From Lutraria lutraria (Eukaryota > Mollusca > Bivalvia > Venerida > Mactridae), in NCBI GenBank assembly GCA_964023205.1, contig OZ026836.1, positions 3,913,501 to 3,977,500 of the forward strand: 64,000 nucleotides of DNA. The letters are read 5' to 3'. Position numbers and translations under genes: made by a program. Within the stretch, counting starts at the first letter, position 1. Each line of letters begins with the position of its first letter. Shown here piece by piece: positions 13,101 to 28,100 of the stretch. Below the pieces are notes generated by a model that was not told where the DNA came from, made no database searches, and saw nothing but the letters and a program-made list of their open reading frames with translations.

Positions 13101-16100
13101 TGCTTGCGATATATATGTTCCCAGAGAGCCAAGCCACAGACTCGGGACTTGTGTAGCGTACAGGAATGGCACTTCTAGAACTTCTATCGGTACCTCTGGA
13201 AATATTATTTATATCGAATATAAGTAAACAAGACCTGGCACCATAAGACAACTTCACACTAGTGTTCTTCTGTCAGACAAATTTTGTTTTGGAGCTGTTA
13301 ACGATGTAAAAAGAAATGTCTATAAGAATGATAGTATTTCTCGGCTGTCGACATATTGTGAGACCGAAAAAATATCAATTAGTTTTTCAATGCTTGCGGT
13401 ATATTTTGAAAATTTATTGGAATTGTATGTACTCAAATATATTTTTGCGGTTAATAACAAATTGGTGTACATCTTGAAAAAAGCAATCGTGGCAGCAAAT
13501 CGCTATATACAAATGTACTTTTGAAATGAATGTTTTATGGTCAAAGCGGAATGTCACTACTGTTTACCACGTATTAGCAGTATACATGTATAAGAAAAAG
13601 GTTTGAATTGTAATACTTTACACCCAATAAGAAACGTTTTCTTATATTTTTAGCTAGTTCCATCGAATACTGAATCTAGATTTTAGTATTCAGGATTCGA
13701 GCTTAAAACAGACACAATACAATATACGACAGTAACATGATAAATAAATGAATACATACACGTACTCGTAGACCCATTTCTTACCCGACACCTATATAAT
13801 AATACCAACTAGTTTGATAAATCATCAACGAATTTCATTCAATATTTGAACGTGAATAACTGCACACATAAGACTAGGCTTACTTACTACCCTTATATAA
13901 TCTCAATTGATAAACATGAGTTTATAAAACTTAACATATCATATCAAACATATTACTGTAGAATCAAAATTCACAAAATGGCACTTATAACGCAAAATTC
14001 TATCATTAAGACAATGCAAAGTGCGCTATATAAAGATTACCCGCGCATATTTTAAACACGAGATAGTTTTGAATAATCCATCTAGACACGTGTTTAACAC
14101 CACATGACTCATCATGAACCGATTTTTTCTACATTTATTTTGAAAAAATAATTACATGTGGTATAAAGTCTTCGAATTGATATAAAAACGATAGTTTTCA
14201 ACCAAATCTAGGGAGGTAATGCTATGGCTTGGTCATGTAATACTGATTGCTTGTCTGATATTAAAACTTGGCGTCAATTCTCTGTACACTGTTTCAGATA
14301 CAATTAAGATTGCGGGCAATACAACGAATTAATCTTAGTTTTTGTATGAGTTGTAAACTGATTATACGTAATATTAAAAAACCTGAACAATTTGAGTGTT
14401 TTCTTTTTTGTAATAAATGAAACATAGAAGTGATAATGTGATAATAATGTCATTACTCCTAACTCCACATGTACACTGGAATGCACACAGGTCGATTGAA
14501 CAGTGAATTTCAAGAATATGCGATATGGTAGGTAAATAATCACCAACAATCATTAAGATATGTTTAATATCAAGAAGCTAAATAAAATGGCTATTGGATG
14601 GGCAAAGGTCGGTTGCAAGATAGTTGAGCAGGAAAGTTAAACACTATACAATATAGTAAGATTGCTACTTTGATAAATATTCTCGTTCACCAAAGAATTA
14701 AAACAGTCAACAAATCATTTTATCATTAAAATACTAGTAATACAGCGTTTGATAATGAATGATTTTTGTAGGTTAATGAAATGAAAACAAATACAGTAAT
14801 ATTTTACGATAACTTGCAAAATGATATAAAAGCGACCAACAATCGATTGTGCACGAATGAAACTTGGTAATGTATTAATATTTTACGAGCAAATTACGAT
14901 TTTTGTTTAAAATCAATGTACTACAAGCTATTGTGCAGTAATATCAGTCGAATTAACGCATCAATCCTTTCAAAATAAAAATTGATATGATACAATGTAA
15001 CACCATTTTGAATCAATTTAGCGATATGACTTATTAACATGTTTTATATTTTGATTGAGTCTTTACTGACCTAGGATTGATTTGAGATAACGTTATGTAG
15101 GATGCAAACTATACAATATTCGATACAATCAATTTAATACTCTAGTTTTATACTGTTATATAAGAAAGATTAAGCAACAATATTATTCATTTAACTTCTT
15201 AAAGTAAATCGTTGTCTTGATCACTGTATAGTGATGGAGCAAAATCAATTTTATCTCAAATTACTGGTAAATTTCATGAAAGTTCTGAATAATGTTTTTA
15301 TTATAAAGTTTTTTTTTTTTACTTTTATTTGCTGATTAATACAAAAATATGAATCCAGACTTTAACACGGTTACAGTTTCACTTTACTAAGTTCACACAA
15401 TCGGCAATTACATGCCTAAGATTATTCATATTATAATAACAGACATATATATAAACACGCGATGAATATGAAAACAAAACAAAAATCATCGAAATTATAA
15501 CAATTCTCGAGCGTAATATTACAAAATATATTGTCTGAAAGAATGTAAACCCTAGACATTAATGGTTTTCGACATTTCCCATTATGGCCCTTTCAGCCAT
15601 TTTGAATCGCCAAAATCATTATCGATAGAAAAAGAACTTGAATGATTACCCTGATTGCTCCCAAATGATAGAAGAAAATGGCCAACTATTGTCCTAAAAC
15701 CATCTAATGTTAGGGAATTAATCTAGCTTTTGTGTTCTTTCCCGAAAAGATCACAGTCAGCGATAGGACCAGAATTGACCAGAGATCATATGAGAATATC
15801 CCCGAATACAGTTACAATAATACAGGCGTTAGTTCGTCAAATAAATAACTACGTCGACAGATAAGCTGATAAGGTTCCACTCACATTCTTTATTCCTACA
15901 TCAATACCATAGCTGAGCTTTCCAGAACATAAACCGACTCCAAAATGTCGCTATTGACATTTTTTAAAGATTTTACCTCATATGGAGATCCTCTTTACGA
16001 ATATCTCGTAAACCTATTGCATCCCTTCTCAAACCGTACACGTGATATATGGTAGGTGCTATTGCACAGCAATACATTGTCAGGTTTTTACAAAACCTAG

Positions 16101-19100
16101 TTGAGATAGGCAGTGACAATAAGGAGTCCACTAAAGTCAGATGCATGGTAATAATTTCGTCTGGTTCGCTGTTTAAGCTACGTATGTAACATTAATCAAG
16201 ACTGTACTATATGAAATCCGAATGTGCGATCATTTATTGTAACTCGTAGCAAGCCCAAATTATAGTAGTAGCCGTGAATAACAGCGACGTTAGTCTAGAT
16301 TTGCAATAAGAACATATTTACGATGCACGTGAGCAATTATAATTCAATAAAATGTTGGGCTGTAAGATTACGACACATCCTATGTAGACTATTACATACA
16401 TTTTAAGATTAAGAATTATGTTCCTTTGTTTTAGTTTCTCGACGAGGGATGAACATTGTTTCTCGTATTCTTAATTGCCAAACTGGCAATAATTATTGTC
16501 AAATTGTGAATCAAGCACATCCTTATAAATTAAGGTATTTGCTGTTTATTTAGCGTGCTGACATATTACACGTGTAATTGGTCGTCCGCTTGTAGTAAAG
16601 ATCTACTCACGTATTGTACTCGTACGCGTTAAATTGGACAACATAGAACACATGAATTATTCTTTATAAATACTCAAATACTCACCTAATACTTTGTCTT
16701 TCAGTGAAATAATGGAGGACGCTTTATGTGTAATTATCTGTAATGGCGTGCCACTGATAAATTGTTTCTGGTTGTAACCTATCATTAGGCGCATATTATA
16801 AAAGTAGTCCTCGGACACATTTAGCATGTGGAGTGCAAACGTATCGTCAGCACCTAGTTTCCATTCCAGTTCCAACGAAAGACCTTGAAGCTCTCTAAAT
16901 AAATGTCTTTTCTGCTTAATTGGCATCCAGTACAGATCGGTAATAATTTCATCAATGCTGGAAATCAAGTCGGTGTACAAGCGTCTCAGCGATTCGTTGA
17001 ACTGGTCGGATATTTGATTAGCTATCACAAAATACATTGGTAAGAGTTTGGAATTTTGTCTCACACACGAGTAATCTGAAAACTCCACAAACGAAACTTC
17101 TCCATATAAGGCACCGTATTCCCACTGCACATTGTCAAATTTCGGGGTCATTCTGGGTAAGACGATAGACATGTCACTCTGAGTCAAAACTTGAAATATG
17201 ATGTAACGTTTAAGAGTTGTGAAATTAAATGCTGACAAAACGTCAGCTACGGCGGTAGTTAACGAAACAGAGCATACGGTATAATTGTGAGAGAAAGCTG
17301 TATGTTTAAATAGAGAATCCAACATTTTTCTCCATGTAATGTTATAGTTGTAGTTATATTCTATATCGCTTAGTGATATATCCTGGCAACCAGTTTTTCC
17401 GGCTTTACCACTGATAGAATCCTCTTTGTAGAAGACCTGCAATAAAGACAGTTGGTCTATGTATATATATGTAGTAATGTATAAATAACATATTTCTGAG
17501 AGGGCGTTATCAAAAATTGCCAGGCCTCGAAAAAGTAATGTTGACCGAGCCACGCTGACAATTTTTGATAACGCCCTCTCAGAAATGTTTTGTTTATCTT
17601 ATTTTACCGAAGATTTCATAGAAATATAAAAAAACAACTAATTATGATGTCACAATTTTCGGTTCCAAAAGGTCTCGTAAGAGCTTTACGTCTTTTTATA
17701 CTCTTTGAATTTTTACTTATCATCAAAGCGTTCAAGTCTGTCACAGAAACAATGGGTAAATTAAAAGTAATTAAAAGTATTTTCTGTTTGAATCTACAAT
17801 CTAGAACAGATTATATAAGGAACAACTCGTCAAATAAATGGAAAATGATTTATTAACTGAAACCTGTTTGAAATGTACGCGCATCGTTTCTGCGCATGTG
17901 TTATTACAATGTGTTATTGAAATTTAAAGCCCACTCTGGTATAGGCGACTTTACATTGGAAATGGAAGTGAGGTATACCCTAACAACAAAACATGAGAGG
18001 GGATCTATATTTTAGTATAAACATATTCTATATGTCACTCATTCTTCAACTGTTGATCGGTATTAAAAACCCTGTCGACAACAAGGATGCACATGTAATG
18101 AAACACTGATGTAACCGCTCAGCACATACGTCGTGCATGTATGTCCTGTGTACTTAAAACCGAACGGTTCTGTACTGTTTTATTTTAATATAATGCTATA
18201 GAATCTGTTGTCATTTTTACTTATTGTAACTGAATATTGCTGCAAGTTATACAGGGTGATAAAAAAACATGTCCCACAATTAATGCTTAATAACTCCATG
18301 AATATATGTAGTATATTTATAGTTTTTGTATCAATAGACAGAGTACAACAAATTATTGAATATACAGAAGAATGTCGTGCAATGTCATGGTGACGTCAAT
18401 GACGTCATCTATGATATCATCATGTTCTCAGTGTTCCAAATAGCTGAAAATGTAAACATTGCATCATTGTACAACGAATAGGGCAACTATCATGCGTTTG
18501 TTGAAGAAATCTAAAAAAAAACAAGTATCCAAAGTCATCAGTTCCATCTAGGAAACAAATAATGAAGACTCATGTCAAAAGTTTAGACCACAGAAATTGT
18601 AACATATATGAAATCATGAAGGAGTGATAGACATTGCTGTGGGCGTACAAACTTGAATACTGAGTGTTTTCATCAAGTTATAAATGAAACCCTCTTGCAA
18701 CCTCTGAACGCTACTTGAAAATACAAAATGATTCGTTTATCCTGAACTTAGAGAGAGACTGTTGATAAATGAAAGTACCAACACGATTGTGCTGCTCCTC
18801 ACTCTTTAAATACTATGTTGGAAAATTTCAAAATGGTGATGGTGTGACTTCCCTAAAGACAAGATAATGAATGGCCACAACCATCGCCCGATCCAATTTC
18901 CTTGGGCTTTTACATATTGGTTGCTTAAGAGAGAATATTCATGATCCCAAACTGCCCACTATATGAGATTTGAAACTATCAATTAGCAGAGAAATGGGTT
19001 TGACCAATCAATAAACATGAAAAGACGTCATTTATAACTTTTGACGTCGTTTTACATGCAGAAAAACATGGTGTCCATTTTGAGCAGCTCTCGTAAACAT

Positions 19101-22100
19101 TGAACATGAACATTGGTAAATAGTTTAATCAGATAAATTGTGTGGGTCATATTTTCTGGATCACCCTGTAGTTCAGTCAATGCTTTAGGAATAAGACGTG
19201 AATTGATAATTGGGATAACAATGGTTGTACAACAATCTCATCGTATAACAAATTCCTTTTATATTGCGACGGCAAAATCTATAATAATTTCAAACTTCAC
19301 CAAAGTAAAGAAAGAACATGTGAAAAAAATAATGAATCTCGCCATTTTCGATTTTCTGACAACCAGACTGTATGACACGTTGAGTTTCCTTCGGCGAGTG
19401 ATTGAACACAAAGTAGATATCAAAAAGTCAAACAATACGTTACATTTCGATACAAAATGTCAGATTGAGATTTCAAGAAATCAATCATACGTCAACAAAC
19501 TTGATCAGAAAATTCAACTACGTAAAACATTACACAAACACACATAGAAAACTATTTTACTTTTAGAATTGTATTATTATATCCCGTGTTTGTTGAAGTA
19601 TGTGTGACATATGTATCGGATAGAAAATTAGTATGTTTGTATACTAGTTAAATACGCGAGATAAGCGAGCGTACAAAACCCGTAAAAATCCGCACGAGAT
19701 TTCTCTCCGACTAAGAGCACGGATTTCACGAAATTTTCGAAATTAATTTTATGTATAGAATATCGATCAGGCACGAGATTTTCTGCATACTTACCTGATC
19801 ACGGGATTCATGTGAACACAGAGAGTACGTAGCGCTTGGGGTATTTCGAGAATCCCGTGATCAGGTTGTTTCAGCACAGATAAGCCGGTGTATAACTTAC
19901 GCAACGTTCGGCAGTCGTTAGATGGCAATGCAGTTGTCAATATGTCCGATTGCGATTCAGACGATATATTTCTCTATCTCTGGTCGTGTGCAGCGACATG
20001 GCAACATCCGATATGATGAACAGGTATATTTTAATGCTTTATAACTTAACATAAATCTAATATAAATTTCACTGTCAAATTATCCTTGTCGCCTTAGTTC
20101 TATGGTATTTGCTATTATAAGTTTATAACCCAATACACCATCCTATGACGATGAGGTCATTGCGTGTTTGTTGAGAGCTTGTCTGTGTATACTTATTACA
20201 ACGTAAGTGTCGGTTTGAAAGAAAATGAAAAGGGTTTCAGACAGACATGTTTTGTGATAATAATTATATTTTCTTATATTAAACCTATTATTGTTTCAAC
20301 TGGAAACGGAAATTGCACGTGTTCTCAAAACATAAATATTTACATCGAATAACATAATTTTATATATTTCTTTTATTCGAACCGACAGTCATATCGTCAT
20401 ATTTAACAAAGAGGAAAATGCGTTGCAAATTCATAAGCCGTGTATGTGTCGTTGCGGTATGATTACGAAATAAATTATGTAACGTTTGTTGTTTAGTTTG
20501 TTATATTAGACACATTTAATGTGTATTGTCCATCATTAGTTCGTACTAGTATATATACACGACCGGCCAATTGTGTGACTTCTCATACTTGTATTATCTT
20601 GGCACGTACTCTACACATTGTTCATACAAACTACACATTCTTAAAGCGCTTATAAATATTTGTGAACGTGGACAGGTCTAGCCTATTTGGTCACGTACAT
20701 ATAACAGACCTGTCACGGAATTATTTTGACAATACATCTACAGTGCGATTTTATTAAACTGTCAAAGTTGCATAATTATACGGTCAGTGATTGCATTTAT
20801 GTTAAGCTTCGGTGAGGTTTGATTACTTTCGTCTGTTATACGTTAATTATCGTTTTACCGTTATATAAACACATTGATTGGAACATTCCGTAACGGTAAA
20901 ATAAACAAAAACTATCGACTGTGGTACGAAGCTAAAAATAATCGTATTCAGCAACCGTGTTATTATTCAGCTTTGATAGGTTAATAAAATCGCACTACAC
21001 ATGTATTTCCGAATTAAATCTACCCGTCATGAACAATCAAAAGAGTGTAAATAACATTAGATACCGTATATATATTGGATATATACAGTGGAAATACTGC
21101 AATAGCTGGGTGCGGTGGTCTAAGTCATATCTGGGAAATATACACACGTGTATATTGGCTCCAGAGGATATAATATTCCCAAGAAATAGTTCACCCAATG
21201 CGTTAAATAGGTAACTTTTGTCTGTTATGCTGATGTCGATTTTCTATTGAAATGTGAGATATTGAAAACAACAGAAAGTAATAGAGGCAGAAGCATTTGC
21301 ATTTAGAATGTCGCAAGAGCAAACACGATACATTTTTACATTTGTCCCTTTGTTGAAATAATTGGGATTATTTTACGTAACAAATCAGCAAGGGGCAGAC
21401 GGGGATCACATGCAGGTCGTAACATAAATATTAATAATCGCAGACTTACCAAAAGTTCACGATAAGTAAACGTGTATTGACCTACCCTGTTTAAGTAAAC
21501 ATTTAGATGATAAATGTCATCAACAATGGCTACAAATTTTGGATCTCCTCTCAGTGTTTCATTGATTCCTATTAGATAGGCTATACAGTCTCCAATGTGA
21601 GTTCTGTATGCTCGCATGATCTGTAAATGAAAATAACAAATGTTATTAAGACATTATTTCCAGATATCCGCATCTAATATTCCAATAATTGCCTGTCATT
21701 GAACAAATCATTCCACTTCCGGTAAAATGGCGGCAAGCGAGTAAATTGACCGAAAATGTTAGATTTATTTAGAATTTGATACTAGGTTGAGAGAGAATGC
21801 CAATATTTGGTGAATTACTGATTGAAATATTGTTATATGTTTTTAGCTGGTGAAATCTTGTTGTAAGGTGCACAGACAGTCAACAGGCTGGGTGGTTGTC
21901 ATTGTGATGAAAGTATTAAACAGAACAATGACAAGGAGGCCATGATTATGGTGGCATATTTCTGCATACACTAATCGAGTTTTACTTTTAATTTAATTTT
22001 AAGTTATCGGAAAAAAATATATTTCATGAAAATATTTTATAGTCCACTGAATAAGAGGGTTCCATTTAATGTCGAAAAATCTAATCATGAACAATTAATA

Positions 22101-25100
22101 AAATTTCGAGGAAATGTCTTTGTTTTTCATGAAATTCTTGTTGATTTTCGCGAAACTTACGTAAAATTATCATCATATGCAGAAATATGCCATCATTCTT
22201 GATAAAACAATAATTGATTTTTGTCTTTTATTCCATGAATATTCGAAAAGCAGTGGAAATTATATTTTTAGATAATGATGTGTTGTATACATGTTTTTAT
22301 TTTATGAAACAATTATTTCATGAATCGCAAGATGAATGATTTATCTGTAACATATTAACCATCTACAGACAATGTTTGAGTGGGACAAATGATTTCATGA
22401 ATGCAAAATTTATGCATTTGTCAGTTAACATGAAATAAAACCACAGCAATACGGAACTTGTAAAATAGTGAATTATGGACCTACTGTCGATCAAACTGTC
22501 TGCTCTCTCATGCTTGTTATTTCGTCAACGTATTTGTCATACATTTCATATCCTAGACTTTTTCTAAAAATATCACAGTTGCTAGAATAATTCTATATTG
22601 CTGGGGTTCGCGGTTTAATTACGATGATTCATTCAAGTTTGCACTATTTTCCGGGTTACTTAAGGCATATTAGCTCTATACATACATACATATATATATA
22701 CACTGTCGGCTGTTTTTTGTATGTGGTTCATATAGATTGTCTATAGATTGAAACTACGCAAAAGGTGCTTTGATTCAAAAGGTCAAAGAGTAAATGTTAC
22801 AACCTACATTATGGTTTAGATATAAATGTTATAAAACACTTGTAAACATAATAAATTATATGATTATTCATGACGTAACTTACAGGATCAGATTCCTCAT
22901 TTCTGTATATGAAATCGCTTGGTTTTAGAAATTTGTATGTATTGACCATATGTCCAGACGTCCATAAATCTTTAACCATCTCATCTGAAAACTGATTGTT
23001 AATCTGAAAAGAAAAGTAATAGGTTCCCAACGAGCCATATGTAGACCATAATTAGTGAATGAATATGGTATTGTTGGACACTAAGCATTAGTCTCTCATT
23101 CAAAAGGTTGTAGGTTCAAACACCACTAAGGTCATAGGGTCACTTGATTAGACACGTGTTCTATTTTCTGCACTCGTACTTTCGCTAGGACTAAATACTA
23201 TTCCCTGACAAATTTAACTACAAAACTTAATAAATTATATATATGATATTATACATGTATGTGTATTCTAGTAAAGGCTATGTTCATGCTACCTTAGTTA
23301 GCGATGTAATTGACACACTACGTCCAATCCATGTAACATTTTCTTCTTCAAATAATGTTTATTTCAAATTCTTAATTTGTAATTACTTTTTTATTAGCAC
23401 TCCGAGATTGCCTTCAAAACTATAATGTACTCTATACTGGAGTACATACTGTATACTGGTGTACGTAATCTATACTGGAATACATACTGTATACTGGTGT
23501 ACGTAATCTATACTGGAATACATACTCTATACTGGAGTACATACTCTATACTGGACTACATACTCTATATTGGACTACATACTCTATATTGGACTACATA
23601 CTCTATATTGGAGTGCATAGTTTTATTTGATAATGGAAGAACCTCAAGATCCAGACCTACCGTCTGTTTCCCTAAAGGATCGTTCTATCGACGTTTTACT
23701 GTATTTCATACCATTATTGATGCCATACAATTACATCGTAGGATAAGAAGTGAAAATATTGTACTCAAAGTCCAACTCTATACGAAAAAATGAAAAACTT
23801 ACTTTTATCATGGTTTTGTGGTAAGTAATTTTAACTCAATTACATTTCCTATTTTCTAATTAACCAAATGATTACTTGCTACAGTTTTCACGATGATGGA
23901 CATTTTTGTATGAAGTATCAGGAATTACTGAAATTCCCAAAAGACTACACTGGTCTGACATCTTGTATCTCATCGAATTTACTAAGTAATTGACTTCAAT
24001 GAACGCTTGGTGGCACATGCTTGTGTGTCTAGTAGACATTTCCACGGTTTATTTCAAGAATTTGTATCACTGGTAAAGAAGCACGTTGATATATACTGTA
24101 TTTCAATACATTCCTCGTGGGTCTATGACGGTATAACATGAAATATTTTACTTTTTATGATATAAGCGCCACTATAAATTTGATTCTGTATGTAACCTCA
24201 TTGACATTTATGGAGTAAAATACACGAGTAAATTATTTGAAAAACTTGGAACAAAATGACAGGAGAACAAATTCAGCGTATACAATATACATTCATCTTT
24301 AAAGGCAATTTCTCTTTTTCTCAAAACTCGTTTTTGTCTGGTGATAATTTGTAATAAGGGCTCAGAAGTGATTGTATTGAATACAACATCTATTTTTCTC
24401 ATACTTTTTTCTTTGAGAAAAAAACTTACTCTGACGAAATATTTCCTTCTCTTTCATTTATTAAATCTAATTCGCTTCCATGAAGTATAGTTTCCTACAC
24501 AAATCATAGGGTCAATTGTATTTGTTCATCTTTTACATTGACATCACCTGTTAGTATGCTATATTTACATATCTAATTTGTTGTACACCATACAATCTAA
24601 GTTTTGATCACAACAACTAATTCAGATACGTGACTTGATTCAACATATTGACCAATCACACGATCAAGTATCATGTTTAAGAGTTTTTGTTAATACATAG
24701 AATTCTGTATGAAGCAACAAAGGTTCGATCCAACTTCAGAACATACTGAAGAAGAAAATTATACACCAATGAGTCTCCGGTTGACTGTCTTCAAAACTAA
24801 AAGCGGGCGACTTGTACAACAGTCGGCTTAAATACCATAATATATTAGACGTATGGTTTGAGCGCAGATACTTGAGTTAAGTTTTTGTTTTAAAGCCCCA
24901 TTAGCTTTTTGCTGTAGAAAAATATATGCAAAAACACTTAATTGCTGATATTATCCCAATATAATTATTAACGACGAAACAAGGCCTTTTTCGTCTGAAA
25001 ACACTCATTTCACAGTGTTTTTGTAAACTTGAAATATGTAGAACGCGTGACGTCACTTTACTACGTGTGCATAGCATGACTGCGGGAAAACACAGGTGTT

Positions 25101-28100
25101 CTATAAATAGTATTTATTTCAATGATATTGAAAAAAATACGATAGTGGTTTCGGAAACATTTTTTCTTGCTATAAAGTATGCACTGGAGGAAACACACCG
25201 GATTCCTCTGTTATAGAACAAACAGAAACTATTAGGACCAATACATTTATAAGCTTATAGGACTTTAATTATTGTCAGTTTTACAGGTCTAATTCCGTAA
25301 AAAGAAGTAAAGACTGTGAGAATGAAGGAGAAATTGTTGAAAATGACTCCATATTGTCCATACATATGTACAATGTAATTAATTAAGTGATCAATTGTTA
25401 TACAGTCATAAAATTGATGATGTTTTGGTTATATCAAATAAGATATACATAACCTAATGAATATAGAAAAACTATCTTCTATGCTGCTCTTGCTATGCAG
25501 TTGATGAACCCGTTTTACTACCTGCTGTAACGATCTTACGATATAAATTATTCATTATAATTAACAAAACATACCACCGAAGCATCACGTGCTCTAAAAA
25601 CTAATGCAAAAATTTATCAATTTACGGACATAGCATAAAGTCATGCTAATCATTTATTTCGTCATGTGGTTTCTTATAAAACATCATAGGACAGATTATA
25701 GTTATCCTGCGTATACGTTAGAGAGCATATTTAGGTGTTCTTCGTAAATAAGAAAGCTAAAAGGGGCGGTATCACGAAGAACACCCAAATGGATTATAAC
25801 CGTCTCAGTGCTGCGCATGCGCAGTTTGTATTAAGTCATTTTTCGAAACTAGGAAGTTAGAACGTCGGTTTTATATTCTATTAAGATAAGAAAGCTAAAA
25901 TTTGAAAAAGAAATCCTTGTTATGGCATGTGTTAATAATTATTATTATACCTCACGTGACTTATTTACTCTATAGTCTTATGTGACGTCAGAGGGTGACA
26001 ATCCGTAATGTTACCCTCTGACATTACATTTCGGCCCGCTTGCCATAACGAAACTGCCCTCGCGCGCTCAAGCGATATTACCGGGTGTCGGGTTTTATTC
26101 AATCTCTGTCGTATCGAATTCTATCCTTGTCTAGACACTTTAGGCACTTAGTAGAATATAATTGTAGTTTGACATCCGGTTTTGCAGTTGACATTTTGAC
26201 AGCAAAAGTAACTATGGTGTCAGAAAGAAGCTTCGTTTCAATTTCTATTATAGTTTTCGTTATATTTGTTAACATGTTTGTTGCATTTAGTGTCTTTCTT
26301 AATTATTGTTTTGTTCGGTATAATAAAATAAATATCACATCCCACATAGGGTGATAGAACGTAACGCCTCGGTCGACATTACTTGTCTCGGGTGAACATT
26401 ACGTTCTATCACCCTATGTGGGATGTGATATTTATATAATATAACTTCACGTATATAAAGATTACCAATGTACGTATGCTATTTGTCCTCGTGTATCAAC
26501 AAAAAATAAATGTCGCGTTTTTATGTGTACTTCTAAAAGTCTAGAGACAATCTTTGAGCAGCCTAGACTAATTACGGGAAGGAATTTAATACATTGAATC
26601 TAACATTTACTTTGAATATTTCATTTCTGTGTATAGATCGATTCTAAGTAATGTAAAACATAAAATTAGTTCGCATATTTGGGAATCTTTGAATCGAGTC
26701 AAAATATACATATACAAAATATACATATACAAAATATACGAAATATATATATAATTATATTGTTTTGTTTCTGTCATGATCAACTTCAAAATCATCGCAC
26801 GTTCTACAACTGGACAGAAATCACATATTGCAGATACAATATCAATTTTATTGTGTTTTGAATAATGTAAAAGCCATAAGGTTGTCATGCTAAAAGTATA
26901 ATAAATCATGTTTAAAGTCCTTTCATAGGAGTAAATATCAAATCATTCAATAGCTTTTTTATAATTTTTATATGAATTATTATGTTTTACAATTTTAACT
27001 TACTTTGGATGAATGAATAATTTACAACAAAAACAATTACTTTTCATGTACGAAGTTCATTGAACCAAAAATTACTTAAAATAAAATTATAACCAGTTAC
27101 TGTTACTGATTATTTCTAAGATCAATATCAAAATGATGTCATCTGTTAGCTTACTTAGAGACAGATAATCTGTGAGGAGTTCTTATGCAGATTAATGACG
27201 ATCACTGTGAGTCATTATATCTGATGAAAAAATATTTTAAAAATCCTACCGTGATGTATCCGTCCTTCCGTGCATGGATCTGAAACAATGTCCATACACC
27301 GTACTTTATAGCAACTTCTGATAGAAGGTCAGTAAGATCCACTATTTTTGTTCTTGGGGATGGCCCGAACTCGAAACCCCCAAGTGAGTCAATTAACTCT
27401 TTAACTGAAAAAGCAGTTCAGAAACAATTATAATTTTGGTACGAATAATCGAGAACGAAAACATCCGGAACGAACACAAAGCTTAAAAGCTGAGTTTTAG
27501 CCATGTGTTGGTAGCGTGTTTTAGAATGCTGTATGTTTCAAAACACGTGTTTTGCATATATAGTTTATAAGTTTATTGGTATTATCGGCATATAATGCCT
27601 CTGACCATTTACAATTTATATACATGTCAAGATGGTCAAGACAACAGTTTTTTTAAACAAATAGTATACATAGAAAATATATAATATATACAATTTACAT
27701 ACATTTCCATTTTTGAAAATTTATTGAAACAAAATCAACGCAAGCACACATATTTGAAAGAATATAATATTACCCCTCCCCCCCCCCCCCCAAATTGATT
27801 TAAGTAACATTTAATTAAGAAACATTTAACACAAATGATAATAAAGAAGCAGTGTAAACAATATCCATGATTAACTAAGCAGGATTAAGTAATTCTAATT
27901 TCTCTAATCTTAATTTCGTAGCAAGAAAAATGAATTTTGCAATTTTGTTACATATGTGTTTGATTGTTTAGACATTAACGTAATAAATTTATTAATGGAA
28001 GGCCAAGATGTATTTTTGATATATTTTGTTCTTAAGTTGTTAAAAGCATTCAACTTGGTTCATAGAACATAATTTACAGATGCGATTTTCTCTTAGTTTA

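Noticed and set aside
17590..17856. 88-codon plus-strand frame next to the foldback
   Set aside because: No recognisable domain; lies in intron 9, and its length is expected by chance.
23425..23793. 122-codon Tyr/Trp-rich frame
   Set aside because: The first half is the 19-bp minisatellite; the remainder has no recognisable domain.
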